A stretch of 64,000 bases of DNA, taken from the NCBI GenBank assembly GCA_014529385.2, contig CM043960.1, positions 35,635,396 to 35,699,395 on the forward strand. Reading direction: 5' to 3'. The stretch comes from Adiantum capillus-veneris (taxonomy: Eukaryota; Streptophyta; Polypodiopsida; Polypodiales; Pteridaceae). Shown piece by piece: positions 46,270 to 58,289 of this stretch (its first letter is position 1; each line of letters begins with the position of its first letter). The position numbers and the translations under genes were made by a program. Below the pieces are notes generated by a model. It made no database searches. It was given only the letters and a program-made list of their open reading frames with translations, and was not told the DNA's origin.

Positions 46270-46998
46270 GACACCACAATAAAGACACTCGAAGAACGCG
46301 TGTCGGTCCAGGAAAGCACGATAAACACACTTGATGATCGTTTGACGGCCCAACATGAGATCGCATTACTCAAGAAGGAGCTTGCAGAGGTGCGATAACG
46401 ACACACTCGAAGAGGGAGAGCTTCAACCATCAGTAGTTGACTAACTCAACACGATTAAAGAACAAATTTGGGCCATCAAAGAAGGGGAGGAGCAGGACAA
46501 AGAAATGACAACTTTATGGGTGGATGTTCTTACAAAGACCCAACAGAAAGCGGACGATGGATTGAGATCGCCAAGAAAGGAAAAGGCAAGGAAACAACCC
46601 CCACACCTACCATCATTAACTTGACACTAGAAGAGGAGCAAAGGAGGTGTGTGTGTGCCTTACACGTGAGGATTTGTGGCTTCAAAGACCAAGATAATGT
46701 TGATGAAGAGGTTAAAGAACTCATGACTATGATGGGAGTTAATGACCCGATGCATACGAGGGCTTGGAGAGTGGGCAATAAGAAAAGTGGAAGCAATCGG
46801 GAAACCTCAAAGGAAAGGGCACTTATCCTTTGTTTCCCTTCCATGGAAGCGAAGGAATTTTTGAAGAAGAGACCAACTCTTAGGAAGACGGGCAGCTTTC
46901 TTGGAGATGACCTCACGCTCTTGCAGAGTGCTCATATGCAGAAGGTAATGCCAGATATTAGAGCGGCAAAGGAAAAAGGTAGGATTGCTTTTTACTGA
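46270..46998 (+). pseudogene. LINE copy 1 ORF1 (coiled coil plus RRM-like)
   Basis: A heptad-rich segment (IKTLEERVSVQESTINTLDDRL, ALLKKELAEV) at about 46285-46396 is followed, after a stop, by an ORF at 46468-46998. That ORF has ALHVRICGFKDQDNVDEEVKELM and RALILCFPSMEAKEFLKKRP, an RRM-like beta-alpha pattern, then an LQSAHMQKVMPDIRAAKEKGRIAFY tail. L1-type ORF1 proteins bind element RNA this way. Copy 2 carries the same protein at 52070-52548. Confidence 0.65.
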
Positions 46999-46999
46999 G

Positions 47000-47790
47000 T
47001 TGGAAGGGTGGTGATATTGGAGCGACACCCGCATGACGGTGCGAGACCTATGCGACCACAGCATGGCATTGTAATGGGTCCCTTCGTCTTGATGTAGGAG
47101 CATTTGAGGACATCTTTATGGGGAGAGACATCGTCTTTTACTCAGAGAACACCAGGCACCGGGATAGCTTCTGCCACATGTGAATAGAATCTAGATATAG
47201 GTGAGAGATAGCCTGTCGTTCTCTGCATTAGACGAGGGCATATGGGAGTTTTCCATATCATTCTCTTGGGGGATTTTAATGCCTGCACGAAAATCATCAG
47301 ACAATTGTTTATGGCACCTCAAATGAGATACGGAGAGAGCTAGATAACAGTGATATGGGGCTTGACAAACGCGCAGAGGATGAGTACACTGAGTACGGGA
47401 GATATATGATGGAAATGGGTTCCTCACATGGATTGGCCATACTTAATGGCCTACAACAATTTCCCGCATGAGCTGGGTTTACTTGCTTCCCACCTAGGCA
47501 TGGGGCCAGCACAATGGACTATGTCATGGCACATCCAAGCTTCATCCTGTACATACAGGATTTCACAATAGGACCCAAACCTGTGGGTGTAGCAGTGGAT
47601 CATGCTCTTTTGACATTTTCACTCTCCTTTCAATACAGTACAGCTGAGGTGTCAGGAAGGACGACACATACCCGCTATACATTTACACCAAAAACTAAAT
47701 TTGTTTATACACAAGAGATCTATGATCCCCTATGTACAACAGCCAGGCCAAGACAGTGGAGGAGATCACCACTTTACTGACTGAGACATT
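47000..47790 (+). pseudogene. LINE copy 1 AP-like endonuclease, decayed
   Basis: Broken frames give IILLGDFNACT (GDFNA motif), then STMDYVMAHPSFI and GVAVDHALLTFSLSF, the C-terminal endonuclease block with its catalytic DH. It would nick the target to prime reverse transcription. Stops and shifts make it inactive. Confidence 0.7.
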
Positions 47791-48165
47791 GTATGATGCA
47801 GGGGTCATCAATTGCAGACAGTCTCGGATAGCTTTCCGATGCCATGTGCGACAAACGAAGCGAGCGTTCCTAGCTCAGGTGGAGCGAGACTTGTACCAAT
47901 TGTTCTTGAGTAGAGACTCAAAAGAGGCATGGCGTCTCTTTCATGAGCACTCCCCACCCCTAGCGATTACTTCCCCTGATGTGTGGGGTCAGCATGCAAC
48001 ATCCTTATATACGTCCCTGGACAGACACCCCTTCCAGATCCTACTAATCCATGCCCATCTACGAGTACTTCTTTACCACTGAGATGGTAAAGATAGCAAG
48101 ACGGCCATTGACAAGATGCGGATCATGATGGTCTAGTAGCAGAACACTTTATATATGTTAGAGAT

Positions 48166-49531
48166 ATGTTGACAGAAGTTCTTGCAGTTCTGTTCAATCC
48201 TGTCATCTCTGAGGGTCTACCTGAGATTTGGAGGCTGTCTACTATTGTGCCTATCCTCAAGGCAGGTGATCCTATGGAGCCTCGAAACTACCGTACTATT
48301 ATGATTGGACAAACATTGGCGCAGTTGTATGCATCTATCCTTGAGCAACAGATGAGTAGAGAGTGAGGGCATACGGACAATGGGACATGCCGGTTTCAGG
48401 AGAGGCTTCTCCACTCTTTACCATATTCTAACACTCAAAGCAATAATTGAGGAGGGTAGTGCACATGGGAAACGGATTTATTGTAGCTTTGAGGATTTCT
48501 GCAAAGCATTTGACATGGTTTCCAAAGCCAAATTGATACACAAACTACTACAGATGGGAGTGCCCAATGAGTTGATTTGGGGGATCATGGATCTATACAA
48601 ATCAATGGAAGTGCCCAATGAGTTGATTTGGGGGATCATGGATCTATACAAATCAATGGTGGGACATGTGCGCACTCCAAAGGGGATATCTAATTTAGTG
48701 CATTCCACTATTGGAGTGAAACAAGGTTGTCCATTGTCCTCCACTCTATTTGGTATGTATATAGATGAGGTTTCTGATTACATTGACTCAGAGGGTGTCA
48801 GAGGTGCCCAGCTAGCAGAGACATGGATTCATTGTTGTTATATGTTGATGATATTGTGTTGATCTCAAAGACACCGGGGGTATACAACGACATTTGGATT
48901 CATTACATAGCTTTGTGGAGGATAGTGGATTTTCTATAAACTTTGGTAAAACCAAGGTTATGGTGTTTAACACCACACCACAATGGATCAGGAGATCAGC
49001 ACCTACAATCACCTATGGTCAGAAGGTTGTGGAGCACACAGATGCATACACTTACCTTGGGACAGTCTTCATTGGGCCAAGATTTCTTTGAAGAGAGCAG
49101 TAGAGACTAGACTGACCAGAGCGTATGCGGCCTTGGGAGGATTGGAGAGGATGTGTTCGCAGGTTCAATTCCAGGAATCCCGAGCAAAGCTCTGGCTCTT
49201 TCATACCTTGGTAGCTTCAGTTATGCTCTATGGGGTTCAGGTTTGGGGACCCTCTGTGGGTCAGGATGGGTGGAGAGGTATGGAGAGACCCTTAGTATCT
49301 ATGATCTCTCGGCTGATTAGAGCCAAGGCCTCCGTGTCACATGAGATCATTAGAGCAAAGTTAGTAGCCTCCACTCCACACGCACGCGCGCACACACACA
49401 TGGAGATAGAGACGCTTACTAGATTGGTCTCCTTTATGCACAACTTATGGGATACTACCAGAGACAGGTACGCCAAATTGGCCCTTGAGTCCTCCGGACA
49501 GTTAACTTTACAGGGGGACACATCATGTTGA
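48166..49531 (+). pseudogene. LINE copy 1 reverse transcriptase
   Basis: RT blocks run in order: PIILKAGDP-type lead-in, NYRTIMIGQTLAQLYASIL, GFRRGFSTLYHILTLKAII, and YCSFEDFCKAFDMV (motif A, Asp changed to Glu at the first catalytic position). VKQGCPLSSTLFGMYIDEV and YVDDIVLIS (48841-48852, after a 1-bp shift) follow, with a thumb block ending LGGLERMCSQVQFQESRAKLW. A 51-bp in-frame tandem duplication (48560-48661) is inserted between motifs A and B. Confidence 0.8.
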
Positions 49532-49570
49532 TATGCATAGATGTCATCATGGTTCCAGATACATGGCTTC

Positions 49571-51051
49571 TGTCACGAGGACGTGACAATTGTTAACTAT
49601 GTCACGAGGACGTGGCAACTGCTAACCTTAGTTGTTGGTTTCTTTCCAATAATTTTTGTTTTATTTTTAAGATCCTATTTTTGAAGTTGCAAATGGTCGG
49701 ACATTGTATGGCCAATGTGAACGGTAGTTTCACCCGCAGACGGGAAGTTGGTTAGCACTAGAGTTCGTATAGTAAGAGGATGTCTAGGCTCAGTTCAAGA
49801 TCATGTAGGTCTCCCCATCGCACTTAGCAAGTTGGTGGATACTAGGAAGTGAACTCAATAAAGGCACAAAGCCAAGGTGGAGTCACCAAAGGAAAGTACC
49901 CGACAGTTGGGCCACATTGCATTTTTGGATGCGGTCCCAATGGAGATAGATGGTCAGAAGACCAATGGAAGCCCAACAGAAGCATCTCCTAAAAATTAGG
50001 GAACTACTATTTTGGGCCATGAAATCTATTCGCGTCATTACCTCCGGAATGACAAGGGGAACATTTTAGAACTCTGTTGCAAAGTCAATTGGGTAACCAA
50101 TCGGGAGACTTTTAAGCGGCAACCCCGAAACGAGAAATTGCTTGTAAACGTACCAAGTGGCAAATTTTGGTGCACTTTCCTCTTTACTTTCCTCTTGCAA
50201 AAGAAGTAGCGCTGAATTTTAAGCTAAGGGAGCTCATTTGAGAGTTTTTGTCACAAGTTAAGAGCTATTGACTACAAGCTTTCTCTCTCATGTACAGTGT
50301 GGTGCAAGAAGTCATATCCTGCACACCTCACACTGCTCTCTCTCTCCCCTACGTGCAGTAATGTGATGCCCCACAAGAGGGCTCTTCATTTGACTCATGT
50401 ACAGCTGTGTGGTTACATATGTTTTTGTTGAGGCAAGAGCCTCTCTGAGCAGGAACAGGAGTAGCTAACTGCTGCTCCAAAAGCACGCACCGGTGAGGGT
50501 GATAACCTCACCGTACAGGTGCGTTTTCAGCGCTAGTTATGCGCTGAATTTGACTTTTTTCAGCCATACGGATGCCAGAACCATTGAGAAGTGCCCCTCT
50601 CTTAGAGAACAGTTCGGAGACTGCTTAGGGCTGAAAACAGGGCGAACACCAGTAAATACAGCGTGCTGAATTTACTGTTTTTGGGCAGAAATCAGAGGGT
50701 TTATGTCAGTGGAAGTGAGTTCCAGCAAGGAAATTAGTTTCGGGCAAGTTTTGGGGCTGTTATGCTGCCAAAACAAGTGGTATCTAGCTGGATACATGTA
50801 AAGAATTCCCGGGACTCTACTTTGTAATTTACCCTCTTGAAGTATAAAGAAATGCCAAAAGGGGCACCAATTTTGGGGCCTACGGGTTGTCGGTTTCTGC
50901 TCGGAGCATTCTAGCTTCCGAGCCGTGTGTGTGCTTAAATGTTAATCCCCGTCGCAGGTTACCTTTGCACGTTCTCTCTGTGTGTGTCTAAAGTAAAGAA
51001 TTTCGGGTGAAAGCCAAAGCTGTAGGGCGGGTTTCAGCTTCAGCATGGACA
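49571..51051 (+). repeat. Solo LTR (about 1.48 kb) inserted in LINE copy 1
   Basis: It begins TGTCACGAGGACGTGAC and ends GGACA (TG...CA). It interrupts the LINE exactly where copy 2 is continuous (near 55380). GCTTC (49566-49570) and GCTTA (51052-51056) form a 5-bp target duplication with one mismatch. No coding region is present. A TATAAA box lies at 50843-50848 in a block (TATAAAGAAATGCC...GGGGCACC) shared with the 2060-6051 LTR family, so orientation is plus. Confidence 0.7.
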
Positions 51052-51840
51052 GCTTACCTCCCTTCCAGTACTCCCTTGATGCACCATCGTTGCCTCTTAC
51101 ATGGGTGGAGATTACTAGACTCATTCGCTAGGACTTGACCCAGTTGGACACCAAGAGAACATGGATAGAGACGACACATGAGTTGGGCATGACGATGCCT
51201 TTCTATAAGGAGCATCTTCTCCAACTCACAGAGGATGAGTTTGTGATTTGACCCAGCTATATTGATACATATCCATCTCATGGGTTACAGTGTGCCATTG
51301 GTGAGATACGGACATCTTCACACAAGCTTGAGATTGAGAATGGTAGATTCAGAGGGATACCAACAACCAGCAGGATATGCTGCCTATGCCATACAGAGCC
51401 AAAGATGGAGATGCATTATCTATGTCAGTGCACAATGTACTATAAGATACGGGGTCACTTCCACCTATTCAGAGAAGGCTTCGGACCCTTTTCCAGAGTC
51501 ATGAGCTATCAGGACCAGAGATGTTTTTGACTGTATCTACTTCACACAGACACAGAGACAGTTTACTTAGGAGATTTGAAGAGAGAATCCCATAGAAAGA
51601 TTACTGATTTCTTCACATCAGACATTGGACGGATAGAGTAGCAGCCACACTGCAAAGCTTAGCTGATACTCACACCTGCGGTACTCTCATTGACCGAGCA
51701 TTGGAGCTAGGGAGATTTAGACGCTCGTGACTGAGGAGAAGAGCTTCACAGCATCGACGGAGACTGCAACAGAGGATTCGAGCCATACTATCTCGGCATC
51801 CAGAGTACAATGAGGATAGATGACTCATTATATCACCCTC
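51052..51840 (+). mobile_element. LINE copy 1, 3' part (C-terminal zinc finger and tail)
   Basis: Broken frames give ELGMTMPFYKEHLLQLTEDE, then CCLCHTEPKMEMHYLCQC (C-x2-C ... H-x3-C), FREGFGPFSRVMSYQDQRC and a basic end. These match 60123-60784 of copy 2. The 3' end is near 51840. Confidence 0.7.
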
Positions 51841-52069
51841 TTGTATTGGGCACCCATTGTATTAGTGATCGCACATACCCCACACAATTCCAGCTAGTAG
51901 CACTTCTAGATTCATTTTAGCATCTCTTTTTTGTACCAAGACATGGTATCAGATTCCCCAGTTTATAACGGATTGGTCTCATAGGTCATTTTGGCCTTTT
52001 CAAGACGAACAACGTCTTCATGGGGGAGCACCTATTCAAAGTACAAGAGAAGGTTGATAAAGCTCAAAA

Positions 52070-52548
52070 GTGGACGCAAAGAAAGGAAAAGATAAGATGC
52101 ATGAAGCCACACTGACATCCACTATCATTAATATGACAATTGAGGAGCAAAAGAGGAAGACTAGAGCCCTTCATGTGCGTGTTACAGGTCTCAAAGACAC
52201 TGGAAAAGTAGAAGAAGAAGTGAAAGAACTCTTGAAGCGCATGGGCAATTTTGAAGGGAGAGGTGCCTGGAGAGTGGGAAAGAAGGGAAGTGATGAGAAG
52301 GAAGTTCCAAGGAAAGAGCACTCATTATACGTTTCCCTACGTTGGAAGCTAGGAAGGAATTCCTGAAGAAGAGACCAACACTCAAGCAAACTGGGATATT
52401 TTTGAATGAAGGTCTCACTCTAACACAAATAGCACACATGCAAGAGCTGATGCTAGAGATCAAGGCAGCAAGGGAAAAAGGAAAATTTTCTTTCTACAAG
52501 GGAGGGAGAGTAGTGGTTTTTGGAAAGACTCACCGCATGGCGATGTGA
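52070..52548 (+). pseudogene. LINE copy 2 ORF1 (RRM-like)
   Basis: Frames 52070-52366 and 52342-52548 give ALHVRVTGLKDTGKVEEEVKELLKRM and KEFLKKRPTLKQTGIFLNEGLTLTQIAHMQELMLEIKAAREKGKFSFYKGGRVVVF, equivalent to ORF1 of copy 1. One frameshift near 52345 splits it. Confidence 0.65.
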
Positions 52549-52569
52549 GACCTATGGGACCAACCTTAA

Positions 52570-53230
52570 AATGGCAGCATGGAATTGTAATGGATCAATG
52601 AAGCTAGATGTAAGCGCATTTGAGGATAGCTTCAAGGGAAGAAACATTATCTTTTACTCAGAGACGCATCAAACTCCTGTACAGTGATGGGATACCATTG
52701 GGAGACTACTTGTAGACAGGATGTGAGATCAATGCATAGAGGACGTGGGTTAGGAGGTGTGGCAACCCTATTCAGGGAGGAGCTTCAGCCCCTCATTTGT
52801 ATTGTTCGGAGAGATGAGCAGGCTAGATATATGTGGGTTAGAGTGAGAGCGGAGATAGGGAGGCCACTCTACATTGCAATATGCTATTTTGCCCCCAGCA
52901 CATTTCATTATGCATCACACAAGGGGCAGTCACCCTACATGATATTTGATGAGGAGATAAAGGAGTTCTCTAGGGATAAAGATGTCATTCTTCTGGGAAA
53001 CTTTAATGCCAAGACAGGCCAATCTCAAACAGCTTCTACGATACCTCAGAGGAAATGTTGAAAGAATTGGATGTCAATGATATGGTTATGTTTTGGCTCA
53101 GCCCACTTTTATACCCTCTGTTCAGGACTTTACAGTCAGGCCCAAGCCTATTGGGGTAGCAGTAGATCATGTCCTCCTCACGTTTAGCGTTTCATTCAAG
53201 TTCAGCACAGCTCGACTGGCACAGACATCT
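52570..53230 (+). pseudogene. LINE copy 2 AP-like endonuclease, decayed
   Basis: MAAWNCNGSMKLDVSAFED (N-terminal WNCNG motif) and IIFYSETH, then GLGGVATLFREELQPL, VILLGNFNAKTG (GDFN variant with Asp changed to Asn), and GVAVDHVLLTFSVSF. A deletion lies between the last two blocks. Confidence 0.7.
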
Positions 53231-53419
53231 ACGCATACCCGATACACTTACTTCGAAGACTGATTTTATCTACATAGATGGTATATACAAACGCTTATGC
53301 ACGGAGGATCCGGGGAGACCTCTAGATGAGCTCACTTATATACTGACAAAGACACTGCAGGATGCAACAGCAGAGGCATACCCACACACTAAGCCTAGGC
53401 AGCCACGTCGTTCTAGGAG

Positions 53420-55310
53420 CATACCCCAGAATAGCCGGTTTGATGAGGAGTGTAGAGAGACGAGAGCCCAACTTCAGAGGAAGATACTTCTAGGAGTCAT
53501 CACTCACAGGCAGTCACGGATTGCTTCTCGACATTTGGTGCGACGGAAGAAGAGGGCGTTTCTAGCTCGATAAGAGCAGGATTTCTGCTTCTTTTCTTTT
53601 TTATCCTCTGCCTTTAAAATCTCTTTGTTATTGTCTAAGGCCTCTTCACACCTCTTATGGATGTTCTTCTTCTTTTCCTCCTCCTTGCCATTTTCTTCAT
53701 GACCAATTTCTACATGGAAATACTAATATACCGGCTGTTTTTGAGCTAAGATTTAGGCGAGGCATGGGGACTCTTCCATGGGCATTCTCCCCCACCAATA
53801 ATCAATTCTGTGGAGGTATGGGATCAATACGCATCATCTCTACACAGTCTCGGGGCAGCCACCTCTTCCGGATCCGCCAGAGCCATGCCCACACACATGT
53901 GCTTTCTTTACCGCTGAGATGGTAAAGAAGACCATTGACGGGATGAGGAACAGAAGAGCATATGATCCCGATGGCCTAGTAACAGAGCATTTTATACATG
54001 CCGAGATCTGCTAGCAGAGCATCTAGCAGTGATGTTCAACCGTGCCATGTGCAAGGGCCTACTTGATACTTGGGAGTTTGTCTGTTATTGTACCTATCTT
54101 CAAGTCAAAGGACCCTATGCCATATAGAGCCTGGGAACCACCGCACTATCATGATTGGACACACATTGGCACGGTTGTACACATCCATCCTTAAGTAGCA
54201 CTTGAGAAGATGGGCAAAGAGAGAGGGTGTAAGGGCAGTAGGACAGGCAGGTGTTTCAGGTTTCTCTACTCTTGATCATATTCTAACACTCAGAGCCATT
54301 ATTGAGGAGGGGAGATCAAATGGGAGACGGCTCTATTGTTGCTTGAGGATTTATGCAAAGCCTTTGATATAGTGCCCAAAGCTAGATTGATGCACAAACT
54401 ACAAGAGATGGGGGTATCCACAGAGTTAATTTGGGGGATCATGGCTCTATACAGGTCAATAGTGGGGCATGTACACACTCCAAAGGGAATTTCTGATTTG
54501 GTTCACTGCACTATCAGTGGTGAAACAGGGCTGCCCACTATCTCCTACACAATTTGGCATATATGTGGATGAGGTTTCTGACTACACTGAGAGGGATGGT
54601 GATAGAGGAGCACAGTTGGCAAGGACATGGATCCCACTATTGTTATATGCTGACGATATTGTGTTGATTTCTGACTCCCCAGAGGGGATGCAGCGTCACT
54701 TAGATGCTTCGTACACATTTGCTCATGATAGTTAACCTGGGGAAAGCCAAGGTTATGGTGTTTAACATCACATTGCAGGAGGTCAGCACCCACATTAACA
54801 TATGGCCAAGAGATGGTGGAGTATACAGATGCATACACCTATCGTGGGTTAGTCTTAAGTGGACCGGTGTTTTCATGGAGGAGAGCAGCAAAGACTAGAC
54901 TGACGAGAGCTTGTTCAGCCTTGGGAGGATGTGTTCGCAGGTTCAGTTTCAAGAACCTCGAACAAAGCTTTGGCTTTTTGACACTCTAGTGGCTTCAGCT
55001 ATGCTTTACGGAGTTCAGATTTGGGGACCTTCAATGGACCACCATGGCAAATCAGGTAGCAATGATGGATGGAGATGTATGGAGAGGCCATTAGTCTCTA
55101 TAATCTCTTGAATGATTCGGGCTAAGGCCTGAGTGCCACATGAGATTATTTGAGCCAAGCTAGCTGCCCCCCCCCCCCCCCCCTCTCGTGATCAAGGCAC
55201 TTACTAGATCAATATCCTTCATGCATAGTTTATGGGACCTCCCCAGAGACAGATATGCTTGGCTAGCCCTTGAGTCATCTCGACAGCTAGTGCTATAGGG
55301 GGATACAGCA
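53420..55310 (+). pseudogene. LINE copy 2 reverse transcriptase
   Basis: FDEECRETRAQLQRKI linker, then RT pieces: HRTIMIGHTLARLYTSIL, GFSTLDHILTLRAIIEEG, KARLMHKLQEMGVSTELIWGIMALYRSI, VKQGCPLSPTQFGIYVDEVSDY and YADDIVLISDSPEGMQRHLDA (YADD at 54646-54657). The thumb GGCVRRF/RMCSQVQFQEPRTKLWLFDTL follows. The 51-bp duplication seen in copy 1 is absent. Several frameshifts. Confidence 0.8.
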
Positions 55311-55527
55311 TGCTAGTATGGGCAGACGACATCATGGTTTCAGTCACATGGTTTCAACATGGATACATAGCCTCTGTTCCAGTACTCCTTGGATCAACCC
55401 TCCCTATCTCTCACACGGACAGAGACACTAGACTCATACGTCAAGATCTGATTCAGCTAGATATCAGGAGCACATGTATACAGCCGACACAAGAGTTGGG
55501 CACGCAAATGGCTTTCTATAGAGAGCA

Positions 55528-56726
55528 TGTAAGGTGCAGCGGAATGAATGTTGAACTTTGAAGTTTGCTCAAGATGAGTGCTCCGAACTGTGCTCAAGGT
55601 TCCTTGTTCTTAGGGAAGAGAGAGCCTTCCGTTCTTTAATGAGAGAGTGCAATGGACACAACAAAGTGAATGGACACTATGCGTGAAGGTGAATGAGACT
55701 GAGAGGTAGAGAGAGAAGAGAATACGACACCAGAGATGTTGTCAAACCCTCCTCCGAAGGCCCCACTCTCTATGGCGAGAGCGGTCTACTTATGATTGTA
55801 CAAATCTCTACAATGCTTGGACTTGCCGATGATGTCAACGACGATGAGGACGACGATGAGACGGGCTGAAATCCGAAACGCTAATGGCTGAAATCTGCAA
55901 ATCTTTATCTGCTGAATTCTAACTCTATGTCGATGGCGACGATGCGACGACGACGCGCTGAAAATGCAGACGCTGAAATCTGCGTTTTCCGGGCTGGAAC
56001 TATAAACCTTGCGGAATCTGACCGTGCGGCGAGGAACTGCTGCGGGAAGGTGAGATCTGCGAGGTTCGGGGGTTCTACCGTGGAGTTTGACTGCTGAAAA
56101 CTAAAAACGCTGATGCTTGTGGGGATTCCGTCGCGAAGATCTGCAAAAATGTTGAAGTGCTTTGCAGATACAGGGCTGGTTTCTGTCTGCTGCTGCTGCC
56201 GGTGGTCTTGTAATGCAAAACACTAGGCTGATCTGCTGTGGTTCTGTCGCCAGGCTGATACAGAAGCAAAAATGCTAGCTGATCTGGGTACTTGTCCAAA
56301 AACGCTAGCTCTTATGCTGTGGTGCAAAAACGCTAGGCCTCTTTGGGGTTCTACTGAGAAGTTGCTTGTTGAGCGAGTGCTCCTGCTCCTGCTGCCTCTT
56401 CTGCCAGAAAGTGCTAGCTTTAGTCTACTTATATATTATCTTAGCAAAATTGCCCTACCCAGTTTCCAACAAAACTCACCTAAAAATAATAAATGAAAAA
56501 TGTCAAAAATAGGGAAAATAGGTCTATGCACTGTAAAATGATCTTGATGAAATCTGATGGGAATGCTGTGTGGAACCAGAGGATATGCATCTAATTAGTG
56601 TCTAGACATACACGGTCTGCGAACAGACTCACAAAAGTACCTATTCTAGACTGACTTGACTGAACTGAACCCTGGTCATGCTGTAGCTTGTCCATGGACA
56701 CATAGGGTTGGATGTGTCACATGACA
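55528..56726 (-). repeat. 3' LTR of the acidic-ORF element
   Basis: 1199 bp; matches 58743-60122 but with only two GCTCCT units near 56380-56395 where the other LTR has about 25. ORFs in it are not genes. Confidence 0.85.
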
Positions 56727-57116
56727 TCCCCTCCTTTTCAAAGTGAGGTACTGGTACCGAACTGTATGGCGTCGAGGGAGATCGTCAACAACATCCGGAA
56801 TCCTCGAAAGGACTCTTCGCCGGCTCATTCTGAGGTGTGGGTCGTGCGATACTTGAACTTCATAAACGTCTACAAAGTCTTCTTCTTTGGGCCGCGCCGA
56901 AAGCGGCACAAAGTCTGTGAGTCTTTTTCAATGCTTCAATGTCGTCTACAGTCATGTGTCTACCTTCTTCAAGAATCTCTGAAGCTGAAAATTCCTGAAT
57001 CACTTCCAACACAAAAACATGAACATACCCATTCCATGTGAAGTGACTGGAAAAATACTATTCCTTTGAAAAAACTATGAATGCACTGCAGATGAACAAA
57101 GAGACAGAGTGCCAAA

Positions 57117-58289
57117 CTATTCATCAAACACGCGCAAACAATGAAATCGAAACTTGTCTTTCGGATCTAAATCAACCAATTGTAGCAAATCATAATGGAA
57201 ATGCCGATGCTTGATGCACAATCTTTCTTGTGCTCTTTCTACGACTGTGTCATGCCAAGGAAGAGACATGGAATGTGACTTCCTTGAATGCGAACATTTC
57301 ATCTTTCCATGAGAAATCCGCATACATCCGTGCTCATTCATGAGTGAAACGTGCTCAACGTACAATATGTCATGCCTAGGAAAAGGGATCACATAAAGAC
57401 GCTGACTAAAATACAGGAAACGATCACGAATGAAACACTCGTTCAATGCGTACTGACTAATCATTCGAACACATAGTACTTCCTGTAAGGGTTCTTTGGA
57501 CCTAGGCTCGAGAGCCAAGATCGGTTCTTCGTGTTTGATCGAATCTACCTTGGGGGGTGCTGTGGACCTCGACTCGAAAGCCAAGATCGATTCTTCGTGA
57601 TTGATCGAATCTGCAACGAGGTTAGGTTCGATAGAAAAAGCATCAACTAAACCATCATCCTTGTAAACAATCACATCTTGATCATACAAATCATCATGCT
57701 TGTGAGAAATCACATCGTGATCATCATGCAAATCATCATGCTTGTCATTGTCATTCAAATCATCGTGCGTATCATTATCATTCAATTCATCAAGCTTATC
57801 ATAATCATGCAAATCTTGTGTGGCATGCGTTGAAGAAGAAGAGACTGAGAGAGTCTCCTTTTCCCGAATCTCTTGCATCTGTGCCTGCACTTGAGAAAAG
57901 AGTCGCAAGAACTCTTTCATGTGTTGGTCGCTCTTTTCTTTTCTTGCTTTGTTCTCGCGATCAAATTATGCTTGTCTTTCTAGGCGTGCTTGCTCGTGCT
58001 CACACTCTATGGCTTCCATTCTTGCTTCGTATTCACAATCTACGGCTACCCTTCTTTCTGCGGATTCACGATCTATGGCTGCCATTCTTTCTGCATTTCT
58101 TGCTTTGCGTTCTAACTCCCTGTCCATCATCCTCTTGTCGAAAGCCTCCATAGGAGTTAGTGCAATCCTTGTCGTAGATGGGGAAGGAGGAGGGTCGGAA
58201 AAACCTCCTGGTGGGGAAAATTCTTCTTCACCTCTCTCATGCTCATCACCTCCAAGCGAAGTATCCATTCCGCTTCGAGTGATGACCAT
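57117..58289 (-). pseudogene. Acidic-repeat protein of the LTR element, one in-frame stop
   Basis: The likely start is the ATG at 58289 (MVITRSGMDTSLGG, a beginning typical of plant gypsy Gag). About 105 codons follow, ending in a charged coiled-coil (MMDRELERKARNAERMAAIDRESAERR), then one in-frame TAA (57966-57968). The frame continues without shift to 57117. The second part has HDDL/NDND acidic repeats (about 57800-57650), two copies of a DSI(N/K)HEE(S/P)ILA(F/L)E(S/P)RS unit, and a Cys/His/aromatic C-terminal half (RLYVIPFPRHDILYVEHVSL, KDKFRFHCLRVFDE). No enzyme motif was seen. It may be a Gag-derived packaging protein; the family is not recognised. Confidence 0.6.

Larger units (their letters stand above)
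45561..49570 (+). mobile_element. LINE copy 1, 5' part (leader, ORF1, endonuclease, RT)
   Basis: The copy begins with a leader sharing TTGGTCTCATAGGT-type and TTTGGCCTTTT wording with 51950-52010 upstream of copy 2. It then has ORF1, endonuclease and RT in order on the plus strand. It is cut at 49570 by a solo LTR and resumes at 51052. Long CT/CA microsatellites have expanded in the leader. Confidence 0.8.
51950..55527 (+). mobile_element. LINE copy 2, 5' part
   Basis: Head to tail with copy 1, with the same leader, ORF1, endonuclease and RT. It is interrupted at 55527 by an LTR element and resumes at 60123. Divergence from copy 1 is substantial, so these are two insertions or an old tandem and not a recent duplication. 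Confidence 0.8.
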
